Below are positions 43,455-52,712 of a stretch of DNA of 64,000 nucleotides, one piece after another; position 1 is the stretch's first letter, and every line of letters starts with the position of its first letter. The stretch covers positions 1-64,000 of the forward strand of contig JANOWJ010000016.1 of the NCBI GenBank assembly GCA_031417835.1. Direction: 5' to 3'. Made by a program: the position numbers and the translations under genes. This stretch comes from JADJLQ01 sp031417835 (lineage in GTDB: Bacteria; Bacteroidota; Bacteroidia; Chitinophagales; Saprospiraceae). Below the pieces are notes generated by a model that saw only the letters and a list, made by a program, of their open reading frames with translations, was not told where the DNA came from and did no database searches.

Positions 43455-43462
43455 CAAAGATA
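43455..43462 (-). promoter_or_regulatory. -7 element TATCTTTG
   Basis: Exact TAnnTTTG on the minus strand just ahead of the ATG at 43449, implying a very short leader or a leaderless message. Confidence 0.4.
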
Positions 43463-43540
43463 TATTTTTGAAGACTTAGCTTGGGCAATCACACGGCTAT
43501 TCATTTCGAGAGGAAGCCTTTATTTCTCTGATTGATCCTA

Positions 43541-43912
43541 TTATTTAATATTGGCAAATGCCTGAAGCAACGGTATAGCGAGATATTTATTATACACAGA
43601 ATCTACTCTTATTTTCCCACCTAAAGTATGAATGATGGGCGTGAGCTCAGGGATGAGATCACCAAATTTATCCAGGATGATGGTAAATCCGACACCTTGA
43701 TTGCGATGTTTAAACTCTGGATCTTCAGTCAATGCATAGATACAGCCTTTCACAGTGGTTGCGTCTTCATTCATGGCGGCTCCTAAATTAAAAGCAAACG
43801 CATCAAATGCGTCAATAGCTATAAATACATATGCTGGTTCGCTTTGCACTCTAACTTCAAAATTAAAGAAAGCTACATATTCCAATGGTCTGGTGGCAAC
43901 TGGAAAACTCAT
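43541..43912 (-). CDS. Hypothetical protein
   Basis: 123 residues, mixed alpha/beta, no signal. 'PATRPLEYVAFFNFEVRVQSEPAYVFIAIDAFDAFAFNLGAAMNED' opens it. A low-charge, aromatic-rich N-terminal half and 'GVGFTIILDKFGDLIPELTPIIHTLGGK' later. I do not recognise the family. It lies 16 bases after the lon stop codon, downstream in the same orientation, so it may be cotranscribed with lon. Confidence 0.45.
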   Translation of the reverse strand: MSFPVATRPLEYVAFFNFEVRVQSEPAYVFIAIDAFDAFAFNLGAAMNEDATTVKGCIYALTEDPEFKHRNQGVGFTIILDKFGDLIPELTPIIHTLGGKIRVDSVYNKYLAIPLLQAFANIK

Positions 43913-43928
43913 GGTCAGTAAATTAAAA

Positions 43929-46325
43929 TTATATCGCCAGATTGATCACTTCCTCCATTCGATCTACATATTTAAACTGGAGTCCCGTGAGGTAATCTGC
44001 CTTGATCTCTTTGATGTCTTTTTCATTTTCCTTACAGAGTATGATCTCTTTGATGCCGGCCCGTTTGGCAGCGAGTACTTTTTCTTTGATACCACCGACT
44101 GGCAATACTTTACCCCGCAAGGTAATCTCACCACTCATCGCAAGGTGGGGTTTGATCGCAGTATTGGTATATGCTGATACCAACGTTGTAAGCATGGTGA
44201 TACCTGCCGATGGACCATCTTTGGGAATAGCACCTTCGGGGATATGAATATGGATATCAAAGTTCTCAAACATCGAGTCATCGATGCCAAATTGTTTGCT
44301 TTTGCTTTTGACAAAACTTAAAGCTGTAGTTGCTGATTCTTTCATCACATCACCAAGATTGCCGGTGAGCGTGAGTTTGCCTTTGCCTTTGCTCAGACTT
44401 GACTCTATATATAAGATATCACCTCCGACTCGAGTCCAGGCCAGACCGATCGCTACTCCGGGCATGGTCACATCCTGATACATGTCAGGGTTTACTTTTT
44501 CATGACCCAACATCTTGATCACATCTGCTTTTTTTAAGGTGATGGTATACGTGGACTTCAAAGCCACTTCTTTGGCCACTCTGCGCATGATACCGGTGAG
44601 CTGTCTCTCCATAGATCGCACCCCCGACTCCCTGGTATAACTGTCTGCTACAAAAGTTAGTATTTCATCCGTGAGTTTGACATGTTTAGGTTTGAGACCA
44701 TGGGCTTCCAGCTGTTTGGGTATTAAGTGTCGTTTGGCGATTTCTATTTTTTCTTCCGTGGAGTACCCGCTGAGCTCTATGATCTCCATGCGATCTAAAA
44801 GTGCCGGCTGCAGGCTATTGAGTGAATTAGCAGTAGCTATAAATAAGACTTTAGATAAGTCGTATTCCAGTTCAAGATAGTTATCATAGAATGCTGTATT
44901 CTGTTCTGGGTCCAGGACTTCCAATAAGGCTGAGGATGGATCACCCCTGAAGTCTTTGCCCATTTTATCGATTTCGTCCAGGATAAATACAGGATTGGAA
45001 GATGTTGCTTTTTTGATGGATTGCATGATTCGACCCGGCAAGGCACCGATATAGGTCTTCCGATGGCCTCGGATCTCAGCTTCATCGTGCAGACCACCGA
45101 GTGACATGCGTACAAATTTTCTTTTCAAAGCCTTGGCTACCGATTTACCCAAAGAAGTCTTACCTACACCCGGAGGGCCTACGAGGCATAAGATCGGTGA
45201 CTTCATATCACCCTTGAGTTTGAGCACAGCCAGGTGCTCCAAAATTCGTTCTTTTACATCTTCGAGGCCAAAGTGATCCTGATCCAGCACTGTTTTTACT
45301 TTTTTGAGATCAAAATTGTCCTTCGTATATGACTCCCACGGTAGATCGAGCAAAAGCTCCACATAATTAAGGGTCACGCCATACTCAGCCATCTGAGGAT
45401 TGGTACGACGCAATTTGCCGAGCTCCCGATCGAATGCTGTTTTCGCCGCTTTTGGCCATTTTTTCTCACTGCCTCGAGTCTCTAATTTTTTGAGTTCATC
45501 TTCCTGTGGATTTTGGCCCAACTCGTCCTGGATAGTTTTGAGTTGTTGATTGAGGAAGTAATCGCGCTGTTGTTTCTCAAGATCTCCGCGCACCTTTGTT
45601 TCGATCTGATCCTTGAGCTCCAAAAGTCTAAGATCTTTATGCACATATTCCAAAATAGCCTGCCCTTTTTTGGCCAGATCACTATTTTCCAATAGCTGCT
45701 GGCGCTGTTGTAGGTTGACACCGAGATTGGAAGCAATAAAATTGAGCAAGAAGGCGTCGTCATTGATATTTCGCAACATGACAGCAGCTTCTCCTGGGAT
45801 ATGAGGGGAAAGATCTATGATGCGTTTTGCAAGATCTTTGATGGTACCGATCAGTGCTTCAAATTCTAATTTTTCAGTAGGGACTTTATAGGATAGAGAT
45901 TGAAAGTTGGCCGTCATGACCGGCTGTTCAGTAAGCTCATTTTTGATGCGTACTCGCTTGCGCCCTTGCAGGATAGCCGTGGTTGTACCATCGGGCATCT
46001 TTAAGAGCTTTAGGATGCGGGCGATGGTCCCTACCTTGTATAAATCTTTAAATTCCGGCTCTTCTACATTGGCATCCTTCTGCGTGATGACAGCTATACG
46101 TTTGTTTTCACGATAGGCCTGATGGACGGCCTGGATGGACTTTTCACGAGTGATCGTAGTGGGCATCACGATACCCGGGAAGTGTACGGCATTGATAAGC
46201 GGCAATACTACTAATAACTCCGGTTGATCGGTATCGGATGATTTCTCTTCTTCTTCGTCGGTAGCTATGATTGGGAATTCAATTTCTTCATTCCCTCCTA
46301 AACGATATAAATTTCGGTCAAACAT
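43929..46325 (-). CDS. lon: ATP-dependent Lon protease
   Basis: 798 residues, full length. N-terminal substrate-binding domain (~35-240), coiled-coil, AAA+ ATPase with Walker A 'GPPGVGKT' (383-390), Walker B 'FILDEIDKMG', sensor-type 'RGHRKTYIGALPGRIMQ', and the serine protease domain with 'PKDGPSAGITM' (catalytic Ser) and 'GIKEKVLAAKRAGIKE' (catalytic Lys). Degrades misfolded proteins and labile regulators, including antitoxins such as the two in this window. Start at 46325. Confidence 0.97.
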   Translation of the reverse strand: MFDRNLYRLGGNEEIEFPIIATDEEEEKSSDTDQPELLVVLPLINAVHFPGIVMPTTITREKSIQAVHQAYRENKRIAVITQKDANVEEPEFKDLYKVGTIARILKLLKMPDGTTTAILQGRKRVRIKNELTEQPVMTANFQSLSYKVPTEKLEFEALIGTIKDLAKRIIDLSPHIPGEAAVMLRNINDDAFLLNFIASNLGVNLQQRQQLLENSDLAKKGQAILEYVHKDLRLLELKDQIETKVRGDLEKQQRDYFLNQQLKTIQDELGQNPQEDELKKLETRGSEKKWPKAAKTAFDRELGKLRRTNPQMAEYGVTLNYVELLLDLPWESYTKDNFDLKKVKTVLDQDHFGLEDVKERILEHLAVLKLKGDMKSPILCLVGPPGVGKTSLGKSVAKALKRKFVRMSLGGLHDEAEIRGHRKTYIGALPGRIMQSIKKATSSNPVFILDEIDKMGKDFRGDPSSALLEVLDPEQNTAFYDNYLELEYDLSKVLFIATANSLNSLQPALLDRMEIIELSGYSTEEKIEIAKRHLIPKQLEAHGLKPKHVKLTDEILTFVADSYTRESGVRSMERQLTGIMRRVAKEVALKSTYTITLKKADVIKMLGHEKVNPDMYQDVTMPGVAIGLAWTRVGGDILYIESSLSKGKGKLTLTGNLGDVMKESATTALSFVKSKSKQFGIDDSMFENFDIHIHIPEGAIPKDGPSAGITMLTTLVSAYTNTAIKPHLAMSGEITLRGKVLPVGGIKEKVLAAKRAGIKEIILCKENEKDIKEIKADYLTGLQFKYVDRMEEVINLAI

Positions 46326-46575
46326 ATATTAATGGGCTTGGTCTGCGCCAGTACAAAGGTATCAAATAATGTACCCCCCAGGATTTTCGGACAAAAAGGC
46401 GAAGTCCAAATACAAATTACAAGTTATGAATTATGAATTTAAAGGATATAAGACATAATGGCATAGAAGGAATAACCCGTAAATCGTAATTAGATATCGA
46501 TTTATAAATATAACGGTAAGAAAAGGGGTTTAACGATTACTTTAACACGGCTAAAAACCCTAACTAATGAGGATG

Positions 46576-47172
46576 TCAAAATAACTCTCCCTGTACTGGT
46601 AGATTCCAGCGAAAACTTTTCCTATGGTGCTCACAATCACCATATTGATGCAGGGCCGCTTTGTGTGCTTTGGTAGGATAACCTTTGTTAGAATCCCATG
46701 CATAATGAGGGAAATGGGAATGGAGCTTAGCCATATGCTCATCCCGATATGTCTTTGCCAATATAGATGCTGCTGCTATGGCAAGGTAGATAGCATCACC
46801 TTCTACGATACAATGATGCACTATTTGTTTATAAGGCTTGAATCGATTGCCATCGACTAGGATCAGATCCGGAGTTGTTTTGATTTTATCGAGCGCTTTA
46901 TGCATGGCTTTTACAGAAGCCCATAATATGTTCAATTTATCGATCTCCATGGGCGAGCACATGGCTACTGCCCAGTACAACGCCTTTTTTTCAATGATAG
47001 ATCGCAGTCGATCGCGTTCCTTTGAATTGAGTTTTTTGGAATCATCGATGCCGGGATTGCGAAAGCCCGGTGGTAATATTACTGCTGCAGCATATACAGG
47101 ACCAGCGAGGCAGCCACGCCCGGCTTCATCTACTCCCGCTTCGAGCTTGCCTTTGGTAAAATAGGATTTCAA
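46576..47172 (-). CDS. rnhB: Ribonuclease HII
   Basis: 198 residues. Acidic site 'VDEAGRGCLAGPVYAAAVIL' (Asp and Glu), 'ILVDGN' with the third Asp, and 'IAAASILAKTYRDEHM', the standard RNase HII set. Removes single ribonucleotides and RNA primers from DNA. The start is TTG at 47172; no in-frame ATG is close upstream. Confidence 0.95.
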   Translation of the reverse strand: MKSYFTKGKLEAGVDEAGRGCLAGPVYAAAVILPPGFRNPGIDDSKKLNSKERDRLRSIIEKKALYWAVAMCSPMEIDKLNILWASVKAMHKALDKIKTTPDLILVDGNRFKPYKQIVHHCIVEGDAIYLAIAAASILAKTYRDEHMAKLHSHFPHYAWDSNKGYPTKAHKAALHQYGDCEHHRKSFRWNLPVQGELF

Positions 47173-47208
47173 TTTTTTTAGCTTAACAGTTCAATTTGCA
47201 ATAAAAAT

Positions 47209-47524
47209 AGGTATCTATTTCGGATTTACGATTTTGGATTTCGGAATGTCGGAGGAGTAAACAATTTCGGATTTTGGAGGCAGGAGTACGTATTTCGGAT
47301 TTCGGAATGGGTGATTGGAGCTTGGGGTTTGGATGTGAGATGTCGGAGGAGTAAACAATTTCGGATTTGCGATTTCGAATTTCGGAATGAGGGAGGGATA
47401 AACATTTCGGATTTGCGATTTCGGAATGGATGATTTTGGATTTCGGGATGGGTTATTTCGGATTTGCGATGTCGGATGTCGGAACCTAGTATTGCGAAAT
47501 CCGACATCTGAAATCCGAAATAGA
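47209..47524. repeat. Degenerate TTTCGGATTTGCGATTT-type repeat cluster
   Basis: Some 300 bases built from irregular copies of a 7-17 base unit (ATTTCGG, ATTTGCG, TCGGAATG). One 28-base segment occurs twice, at 47247-47274 and 47341-47368. A near-perfect inverted repeat with 23-base arms (47455-47477 and 47499-47521, two mismatches) closes it, ending 34 bases before the next ATG. Antisense frames in it are repeat artefacts. Such patches are typical intergenic repeats in Bacteroidota; function unknown. Confidence 0.8.
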
Positions 47525-47555
47525 TAGCTACTTTTAAGATTCAATTTTCAAATTT

Positions 47556-48719
47556 ATGAATCAAAACAAATCTGCAGCTCGGAGAAAGTTTTTAAAAACC
47601 AGTATTTCTACCGCCTTAGGTATCGGCTTATTGGGTAACTCGTCAAACGCTCTCGCCTACGAATCGATAAATCCTCTTCCGGTTTATATCCATAAAAAAC
47701 TTTTAGCGGAAGTAAAATTTTCAGTGATCGGTATGAATCATGGTCATATCTACGGCCAGTGTGAATCGATCATTCGCAACGGTGCAACTTTGGTCTCTTA
47801 TTATGCTAAAGAAGCAGACCTAACTGCGGCATTTGCCAAACGCTATCCCAATGCCAAACAAGCCAGCAGCGAGCAAGAAATCCTCGATGATAAAAGCATC
47901 AAGCTGGTCCTGAGTGCCGGTATCCCGATCGATCGCGCTCCACTGGGCATACGCGTCATGCAGCATGGCAAAGACTATATGGCTGACAAGCCCGGGATCA
48001 TCACGCTCAAACAACTTGCTCAAGTCCGTAAAGTGCAACAAGAGACCAAACAGATCTACTCGATCATGTATAGTGAACGATTTGAAAATCGTGCAACCGT
48101 AAAGGCCGGCGAACTAGTGCGTGCAGGAGCTATAGGTCAAGTAGTACAAACCATAGGACTTGGACCGCATCGCATGAATCTTGCATCCCGACCAAGTTGG
48201 TTTTTTGATAAAAAATACTACGGCGGTATCATCTGTGATATCGGGTCACATCAGTGTGATCAGTTTTTATATTTTACAGGCTCCACTTCGGCTGATGTAT
48301 TGTCGGCTCAGGTGGGAAACGTGCATTATCCACAATATCCACAATTCGAAGATTTTGGAGATATGACTGTACGCGGCAATAAAGGTACCGGGTATATCCG
48401 CAATGATTGGTTTACCCCGGATGGACTCAAGACCTGGGGTGACGGTCGACTCACTATACTCGGTACAGACGGATATATAGAGGTGCGTAAAAATATAGAT
48501 ATCACTAGGGTCGACAGCGGTAGTCACCTCTACCTAGTAGATAATAAAGAAACCAAGTATATCGATTGCAAGACGGTGGAGTTGCCTTATGGTCGTCAAT
48601 TGCTGGATGATATTACCAATAGGACGGAGACTGCCATGACTCAGAAACATTGTTTTCTGGCTACAGAACTAGCATTGAAAGCGCAGAAGATGGCTAAGAA
48701 ATTGGTGATCGGGACCTAG
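47556..48719 (+). CDS. Gfo/Idh/MocA family oxidoreductase, exported
   Basis: 387 residues. Twin-arginine-like signal ('ARRKFLKTS', with a following Ala/Gly/Leu stretch), Rossmann start 'FSVIGMNHGHIYGQ', 'DKPGI' in place of the common EKP motif, and the C-terminal sheet domain 'GGIICDIGSHQCDQFLYFTG'. Oxidises a sugar or inositol-type substrate with NAD(P). Like 18660 it is a periplasmic-type member, but sequences differ substantially. A hairpin of the repeat cluster lies just upstream. Confidence 0.86.
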   Translation: MNQNKSAARRKFLKTSISTALGIGLLGNSSNALAYESINPLPVYIHKKLLAEVKFSVIGMNHGHIYGQCESIIRNGATLVSYYAKEADLTAAFAKRYPNAKQASSEQEILDDKSIKLVLSAGIPIDRAPLGIRVMQHGKDYMADKPGIITLKQLAQVRKVQQETKQIYSIMYSERFENRATVKAGELVRAGAIGQVVQTIGLGPHRMNLASRPSWFFDKKYYGGIICDIGSHQCDQFLYFTGSTSADVLSAQVGNVHYPQYPQFEDFGDMTVRGNKGTGYIRNDWFTPDGLKTWGDGRLTILGTDGYIEVRKNIDITRVDSGSHLYLVDNKETKYIDCKTVELPYGRQLLDDITNRTETAMTQKHCFLATELALKAQKMAKKLVIGT

Positions 48720-48810
48720 TTTTACTCGGTAGCGAGTAGATTTTTTTGTGTAAACCACCATTGAGCATAATCAAAAAAACGATTTTAAAAAGGGTAAGAG
48801 TGTGAATAAA

Positions 48811-48995
48811 ATGGAAGAAGAATATTCGAATAAAAACATTGAACCTGAAGGTATAAAGTATAGTCCTTTAGAAGAGTTAAAAAAATTGTACATAACCATA
48901 AAACAGCAATGGCATTGCCAGCAGATGGTGATTATAAAAAACTTTTCCGTAAGATGAAGTACAAAGATTATCTCAATTCTTCTAAAGAAAAATAG
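48811..48995 (+). pseudogene. Small gene with a frameshift
   Basis: ATG at 48811 reads an acidic peptide ending '...PLEELKKLY', then drifts into a stop at 48957. The next frame from 48894 continues smoothly as 'NHKTAMALPADGDYKKLFRKMKYKDYLNSSKEK' to the TAG at 48993-48995. Joining the two at 48892-48893 (two extra bases, or one missing) gives a sensible ~60-residue basic protein. Either a decayed gene, a sequencing error, or programmed shifting. Family unknown. The rest of 48720-49214 has no other gene. Confidence 0.4.
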
Positions 48996-49214
48996 ACTCG
49001 TCCATTAAGGTCGTCACACCAAAATAATTTTTAAACCTCCATTCTAAACAATAACTCGCTGGCAACATGTTGCACAGCAAACTCTATTTATTGTAAAAGC
49101 AAGCACCAACAAAATAATATTCAAAGCAAGTTTGATCGTTGAAATAAATTTCGGTGCATACAGATTTCAAGCCCGGATGTATCTTAGGGCATATTTTAGA
49201 TTCAAAGAATTTTT

Positions 49215-50198
49215 ATGTCTACCCTAAAAGTATTTGCAAGTCGCAAGATCCCTGATATTGGATTTGATTTATTAAGAAAAGCAGGGTTTGAGCTTACGAT
49301 TTGGCCTGAGCCGTATCCCATGGCTCAGGAAGATCTTATTAAAGCAAGTCAACAAGCAGATATCCTACTCAGCTTGGGAGAAAATAAAATAGATCCTTAT
49401 TTTCTGCATGCGTGCAAACATCTTAAAATGATCTCACAATTTGCCGTAGGGTATGATAATATCAATATACCGGAAGCTACTAAACTGCGCATACCAGTAG
49501 GTAATACTCCGGATGTACTGAGTGCAGCTACCGCAGATATTGCTTTTGGATTGATGATCGCGGCCTCCAGAAAGTTTTTCTTTAATTATAAAAAAATCAT
49601 TGATGGAGGTTGGGGTGCCTTTCAACCAACAGCTCACCTGGGTCAGGAATTGTATGGCAAGACCCTGGGCATCTATGGTCTAGGCGCGATCGGTACGGTG
49701 ATGGCTCAAAGATGCCAAGGAGCCTATCATATGAAGATCATCTATTACAATCGCAGTCGAAATGCAAAGGCTGAAGAAGAATTGGGGGCTACGCGCGTCG
49801 AGTTTGAAGAATTATTAGCTCAGAGTGATGTGCTGTCGGTCCACAGTGTGCTAAGCGATGAGACCCGAGGTAAATTTAATAAAGAGGTCTTCGCTAAAAT
49901 GAAATCCACTGCAATCTTTATCAATACATCTCGAGGTGGTGTCCATAACGAAATAGATTTAATCGAAGCATTAAACAATAAAACAATCTGGGCAGCAGGG
50001 CTCGATGTGACCAATCCTGAACCAATGGCTAAGGACAATCCTCTTTTATTTATGGAAAATGCTTGTATCCTACCCCATATCGGCTCTGCCACGGTAGAAG
50101 CTCGTGATGGCATGTCGCGACTAGCTGCCGAAAATATTATCTCCTATATCCAGACAGGAGTCATACCGCACTGTGTCAATCCAGCAGCGCTGTTATGA
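49215..50198 (+). CDS. D-2-hydroxyacid dehydrogenase (glyoxylate/hydroxypyruvate reductase-like)
   Basis: 327 residues. 'FAVGYDNINIPEAT', NAD-binding 'GKTLGIYGLGAIGTVMAQR' (~150), catalytic Arg in 'NTSRGG', Glu in 'NPEP' and His in 'LPHIGSAT' are all in place. The family reduces glyoxylate or hydroxypyruvate with NAD(P)H; the exact substrate is unclear. Single gene, followed by an unremarkable 165 bases before the defence pair. Confidence 0.92.
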   Translation: MSTLKVFASRKIPDIGFDLLRKAGFELTIWPEPYPMAQEDLIKASQQADILLSLGENKIDPYFLHACKHLKMISQFAVGYDNINIPEATKLRIPVGNTPDVLSAATADIAFGLMIAASRKFFFNYKKIIDGGWGAFQPTAHLGQELYGKTLGIYGLGAIGTVMAQRCQGAYHMKIIYYNRSRNAKAEEELGATRVEFEELLAQSDVLSVHSVLSDETRGKFNKEVFAKMKSTAIFINTSRGGVHNEIDLIEALNNKTIWAAGLDVTNPEPMAKDNPLLFMENACILPHIGSATVEARDGMSRLAAENIISYIQTGVIPHCVNPAALL

Positions 50199-50363
50199 GC
50201 TAGGTTTTTTACATGACTTTGACTGTCGTCTAAAGAGCTAGAATGTAGAAGAGGCCCTAGTGAATTGCCGGTTTTAATCATCGGGCTCAAGCTATTGTAT
50301 TCGATCTTCGTCTACTCATAGGACCACAATCTCATTTGTGTTGCCGGATAGTTGTGTTTACTT

Positions 50364-51086
50364 TTATAAGTAGGATTTTAGTTCTCTCACAAGTTTGAAC
50401 ACTGTAGTTGTTGATTCTTCCTTAGCTGGATTGCGATGATTCCATTTGCGGTAATTTCGCTCTGCTCTGTCAATGGCTAAGTCAACTCTTCCCTTTTTCG
50501 TTTTTGCATCAATTGCAAAGAGTACATCGAAAAAATCTTCTGAGACAAATTTGTCATAATCATAATTTGCGCCCAACTTATTGATGTATGAATTTATTTT
50601 TTCTTCATATTGGTCTCTGTTCATTGCACCCCCTTGATGGTCTTCAAAGTGCAGTAATAGCCAGTATTCAAATGCTTGATTTGAGTAAGCAACTCCAAAA
50701 TCTTTTTCTGTTGCCATTTTAACAGCATCATTAAAGTTTTGTGCTTGTTTTGGATTCTCTGGCTTTGGGTCAGCATCAAACACACACCAAATTTTTTCAT
50801 AATTCCCTTTCTTGCTCAACGCTATTGCTTGCTTAACTAATGAAACCGTATTGAAACCTTTGCCCACTGTTGTGATAGTAGCCAATGATAATTTGAATTG
50901 CTCAAAATAACTTGGTTCAGTATTCTTACCTTCACAAACTATCAGGATGGTTGGCTTCTCTTTCTTTGTTGGCTTGTCTCTTTCTAAAATCGGTTCTTCT
51001 CGTCTTCTTTTTTTAGCAGCTTTTATTGATGCAAGATGTTTTACTTTAGCTTCAATTTGCCCTGCCTTTTTATTTTTCATTTTCAT
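50364..51086 (-). CDS. rloB: RloB-like TOPRIM-type nuclease component (AbiL-type defence)
   Basis: 240 residues from the ATG at 51086, overlapping the ATPase gene by 17 bases; an ATG at 51080 is also possible. Basic N-terminal ~45 residues, then a TOPRIM-like core: Glu in 'ILIVCEGKNTEPSYFEQF' and acidic pair in 'WCVFDADPKPENP', then 'AYSNQAFEYWLLLHF' as in RloB. Such proteins pair with RloA ATPases in abortive-infection systems (AbiLi/AbiLii). Partner gene upstream in the same transcript. AT-rich relative to flanking genes. Confidence 0.85.
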   Translation of the reverse strand: MKMKNKKAGQIEAKVKHLASIKAAKKRRREEPILERDKPTKKEKPTILIVCEGKNTEPSYFEQFKLSLATITTVGKGFNTVSLVKQAIALSKKGNYEKIWCVFDADPKPENPKQAQNFNDAVKMATEKDFGVAYSNQAFEYWLLLHFEDHQGGAMNRDQYEEKINSYINKLGANYDYDKFVSEDFFDVLFAIDAKTKKGRVDLAIDRAERNYRKWNHRNPAKEESTTTVFKLVRELKSYL

Positions 51087-52389
51087 TCTTAGGCAGCTTT
51101 TTAAAGTTAAAAAGATTTTCAAAGGCATTCAAGAAAGGGATAGCTCCGTACTTACCTTCAATATAATTACTTTCAAACTTTTCATTCTTCCGAACAGCAA
51201 AATCAGCAAGAGAAAATAATTTTGAAACTCCAATTCTATCTTTTTCAGTAAACCAAATTTGATCTCTTCGGAACAAACCAGAACCCAATAAATTCGTATC
51301 ATGCGTATTGAAAATTAATTGGGCATTGTTCGGATTGTGTTCAACGGAATTAAAAAGAGAAACCAACTTGCAAACAAGGTTTGGATGAAGTTTTGAATCA
51401 AGTTCGTCAACAACTAATACATAACCATTTTCAAGTGAATCCAAGACCGGACCCGTCAAGGCAAAGAATTTTTTTGTTCCTGATGATTCTTCTTCATCTA
51501 AGGAAAATTTGATATCACCAACAAATTTTTTATTGCCATCAAATTTTTTGTGTGTTGTAAGAACATCTGATATAAATTCAGCACCCTCGCCTTTTACCTT
51601 TTTTAATATCCTGCTCTTTAATTCTTGTGGCATTTCTGTAGGTAGCTTTGATACATCAAGAATTTCAAGCGAAATGTCATGAATACCTAAGTCTGCTACT
51701 TTTAATAATTCAAGAATCTTAGCTTTATGCTTGGGGTCTTGAGTTCTGCCCATGGTAAAACCATGGTATCCACGTTCGTCTAGCCCAGAGATTATTTTAA
51801 GTCCTTTAAACCAATCCAAAACTGTACCTGAAGTTTCATCATTATTTTGGGCTGCTTTGGAAAGCATAAGTTCATTATCACGAATCACATCATTTTTAAC
51901 TAAAAATGCTCCCTTGCTGAATTTTTTGTTGTGAATTTCAAATTTTTGTTTTTCACGATAAAAAAGTTCAACTTCTTTGGTTTTAGGACGATGATAGAGC
52001 CACTCTGAAAGGACTTTCTCATTGGTAACTTCAAATCCATATCGAAACATTACCTTTTTGTAAAGAAAAATTACCTCAAATTCACTCGAATCCTTTTCAG
52101 AATCAGTTTGTAGTTTGAAAGGCTCTACTTCAATAGGTTCCCCCTTTTGACCTTTAGAAGACTGGATTACGAACTGCTTCATGAACATTAAACCTTCTAT
52201 GAATTTGCTTTTTCCACTGGCATTGGCTCCAAAAATTACAGAGCTTTTCAAGAGGCGTAATTGGAAGTCATCTTGTTTGAAAACATTTTCTTGCTCTCTT
52301 GTTGACTTGTCGTAGTTAGACGCAACCATGTTTAAGACTATCTTTTCTTTAAATGTCTTAAAGTTTCTCATAGAGAACTGAATTAGCAT
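51070..52389 (-). CDS. rloA: RloA-like AAA ATPase (AbiL-type defence)
   Basis: 439 residues. N-terminal 'MRNFKTFKEKIVLNMVAS', Walker A 'GANASGKS' (54-61), a long middle domain, Walker B 'YVLVVDELDSKLHP' (~335) and 'QLIFNTHD' switch His, the ABC-type ATPase layout of OLD/RloA proteins (AAA_15/21). Cooperates with RloB; in known systems the pair senses phage or plasmid components and triggers growth arrest. Spelled with more A/T-ending codons than neighbouring housekeeping genes, hinting at transfer. Confidence 0.85.
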   Translation of the reverse strand: MLIQFSMRNFKTFKEKIVLNMVASNYDKSTREQENVFKQDDFQLRLLKSSVIFGANASGKSKFIEGLMFMKQFVIQSSKGQKGEPIEVEPFKLQTDSEKDSSEFEVIFLYKKVMFRYGFEVTNEKVLSEWLYHRPKTKEVELFYREKQKFEIHNKKFSKGAFLVKNDVIRDNELMLSKAAQNNDETSGTVLDWFKGLKIISGLDERGYHGFTMGRTQDPKHKAKILELLKVADLGIHDISLEILDVSKLPTEMPQELKSRILKKVKGEGAEFISDVLTTHKKFDGNKKFVGDIKFSLDEEESSGTKKFFALTGPVLDSLENGYVLVVDELDSKLHPNLVCKLVSLFNSVEHNPNNAQLIFNTHDTNLLGSGLFRRDQIWFTEKDRIGVSKLFSLADFAVRKNEKFESNYIEGKYGAIPFLNAFENLFNFKKLPKNENEK

Positions 52390-52712
52390 AATAGAAGTCG
52401 TTTTTGAATTAATATTGTAAATATAGTGATTATTTTTGTGAAAATGCTAAATAAAGTCTTTATATGTCGAGATGTTGTCAAAAACAATGTTTATTGTGAA
52501 AACATTGACCTACTTATTGTTTTTTTTTGCAGACAGGTCATAATAAGCTCAATCGCTAAGCAAGCGACAAAGAGGAGGTAGCCCGATAGCCCTGTTGGAA
52601 TCAAAGTTTAATGAACGGAAACTTCAATGATTTTTTCTCCTTTCGCATTTACGTTAAAGTGCCAATATTGTTAAAGTTTGTAACGTTCTGTTTATTTATT
52701 ACATAGATCAAT
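52390..52712. other. Non-coding stretch
   Basis: 323 bases containing the divergent promoters of rloA and the repeat protein. AT-rich with several poly-T runs; nothing else recognised. The promoter of the 52713 gene is not obvious. Confidence 0.5.

Noticed and set aside
47215..47544. Minus-strand frames in the repeat cluster
   Set aside because: Low-complexity Asn/Pro/Ser-rich translations of a DNA repeat, not genes.
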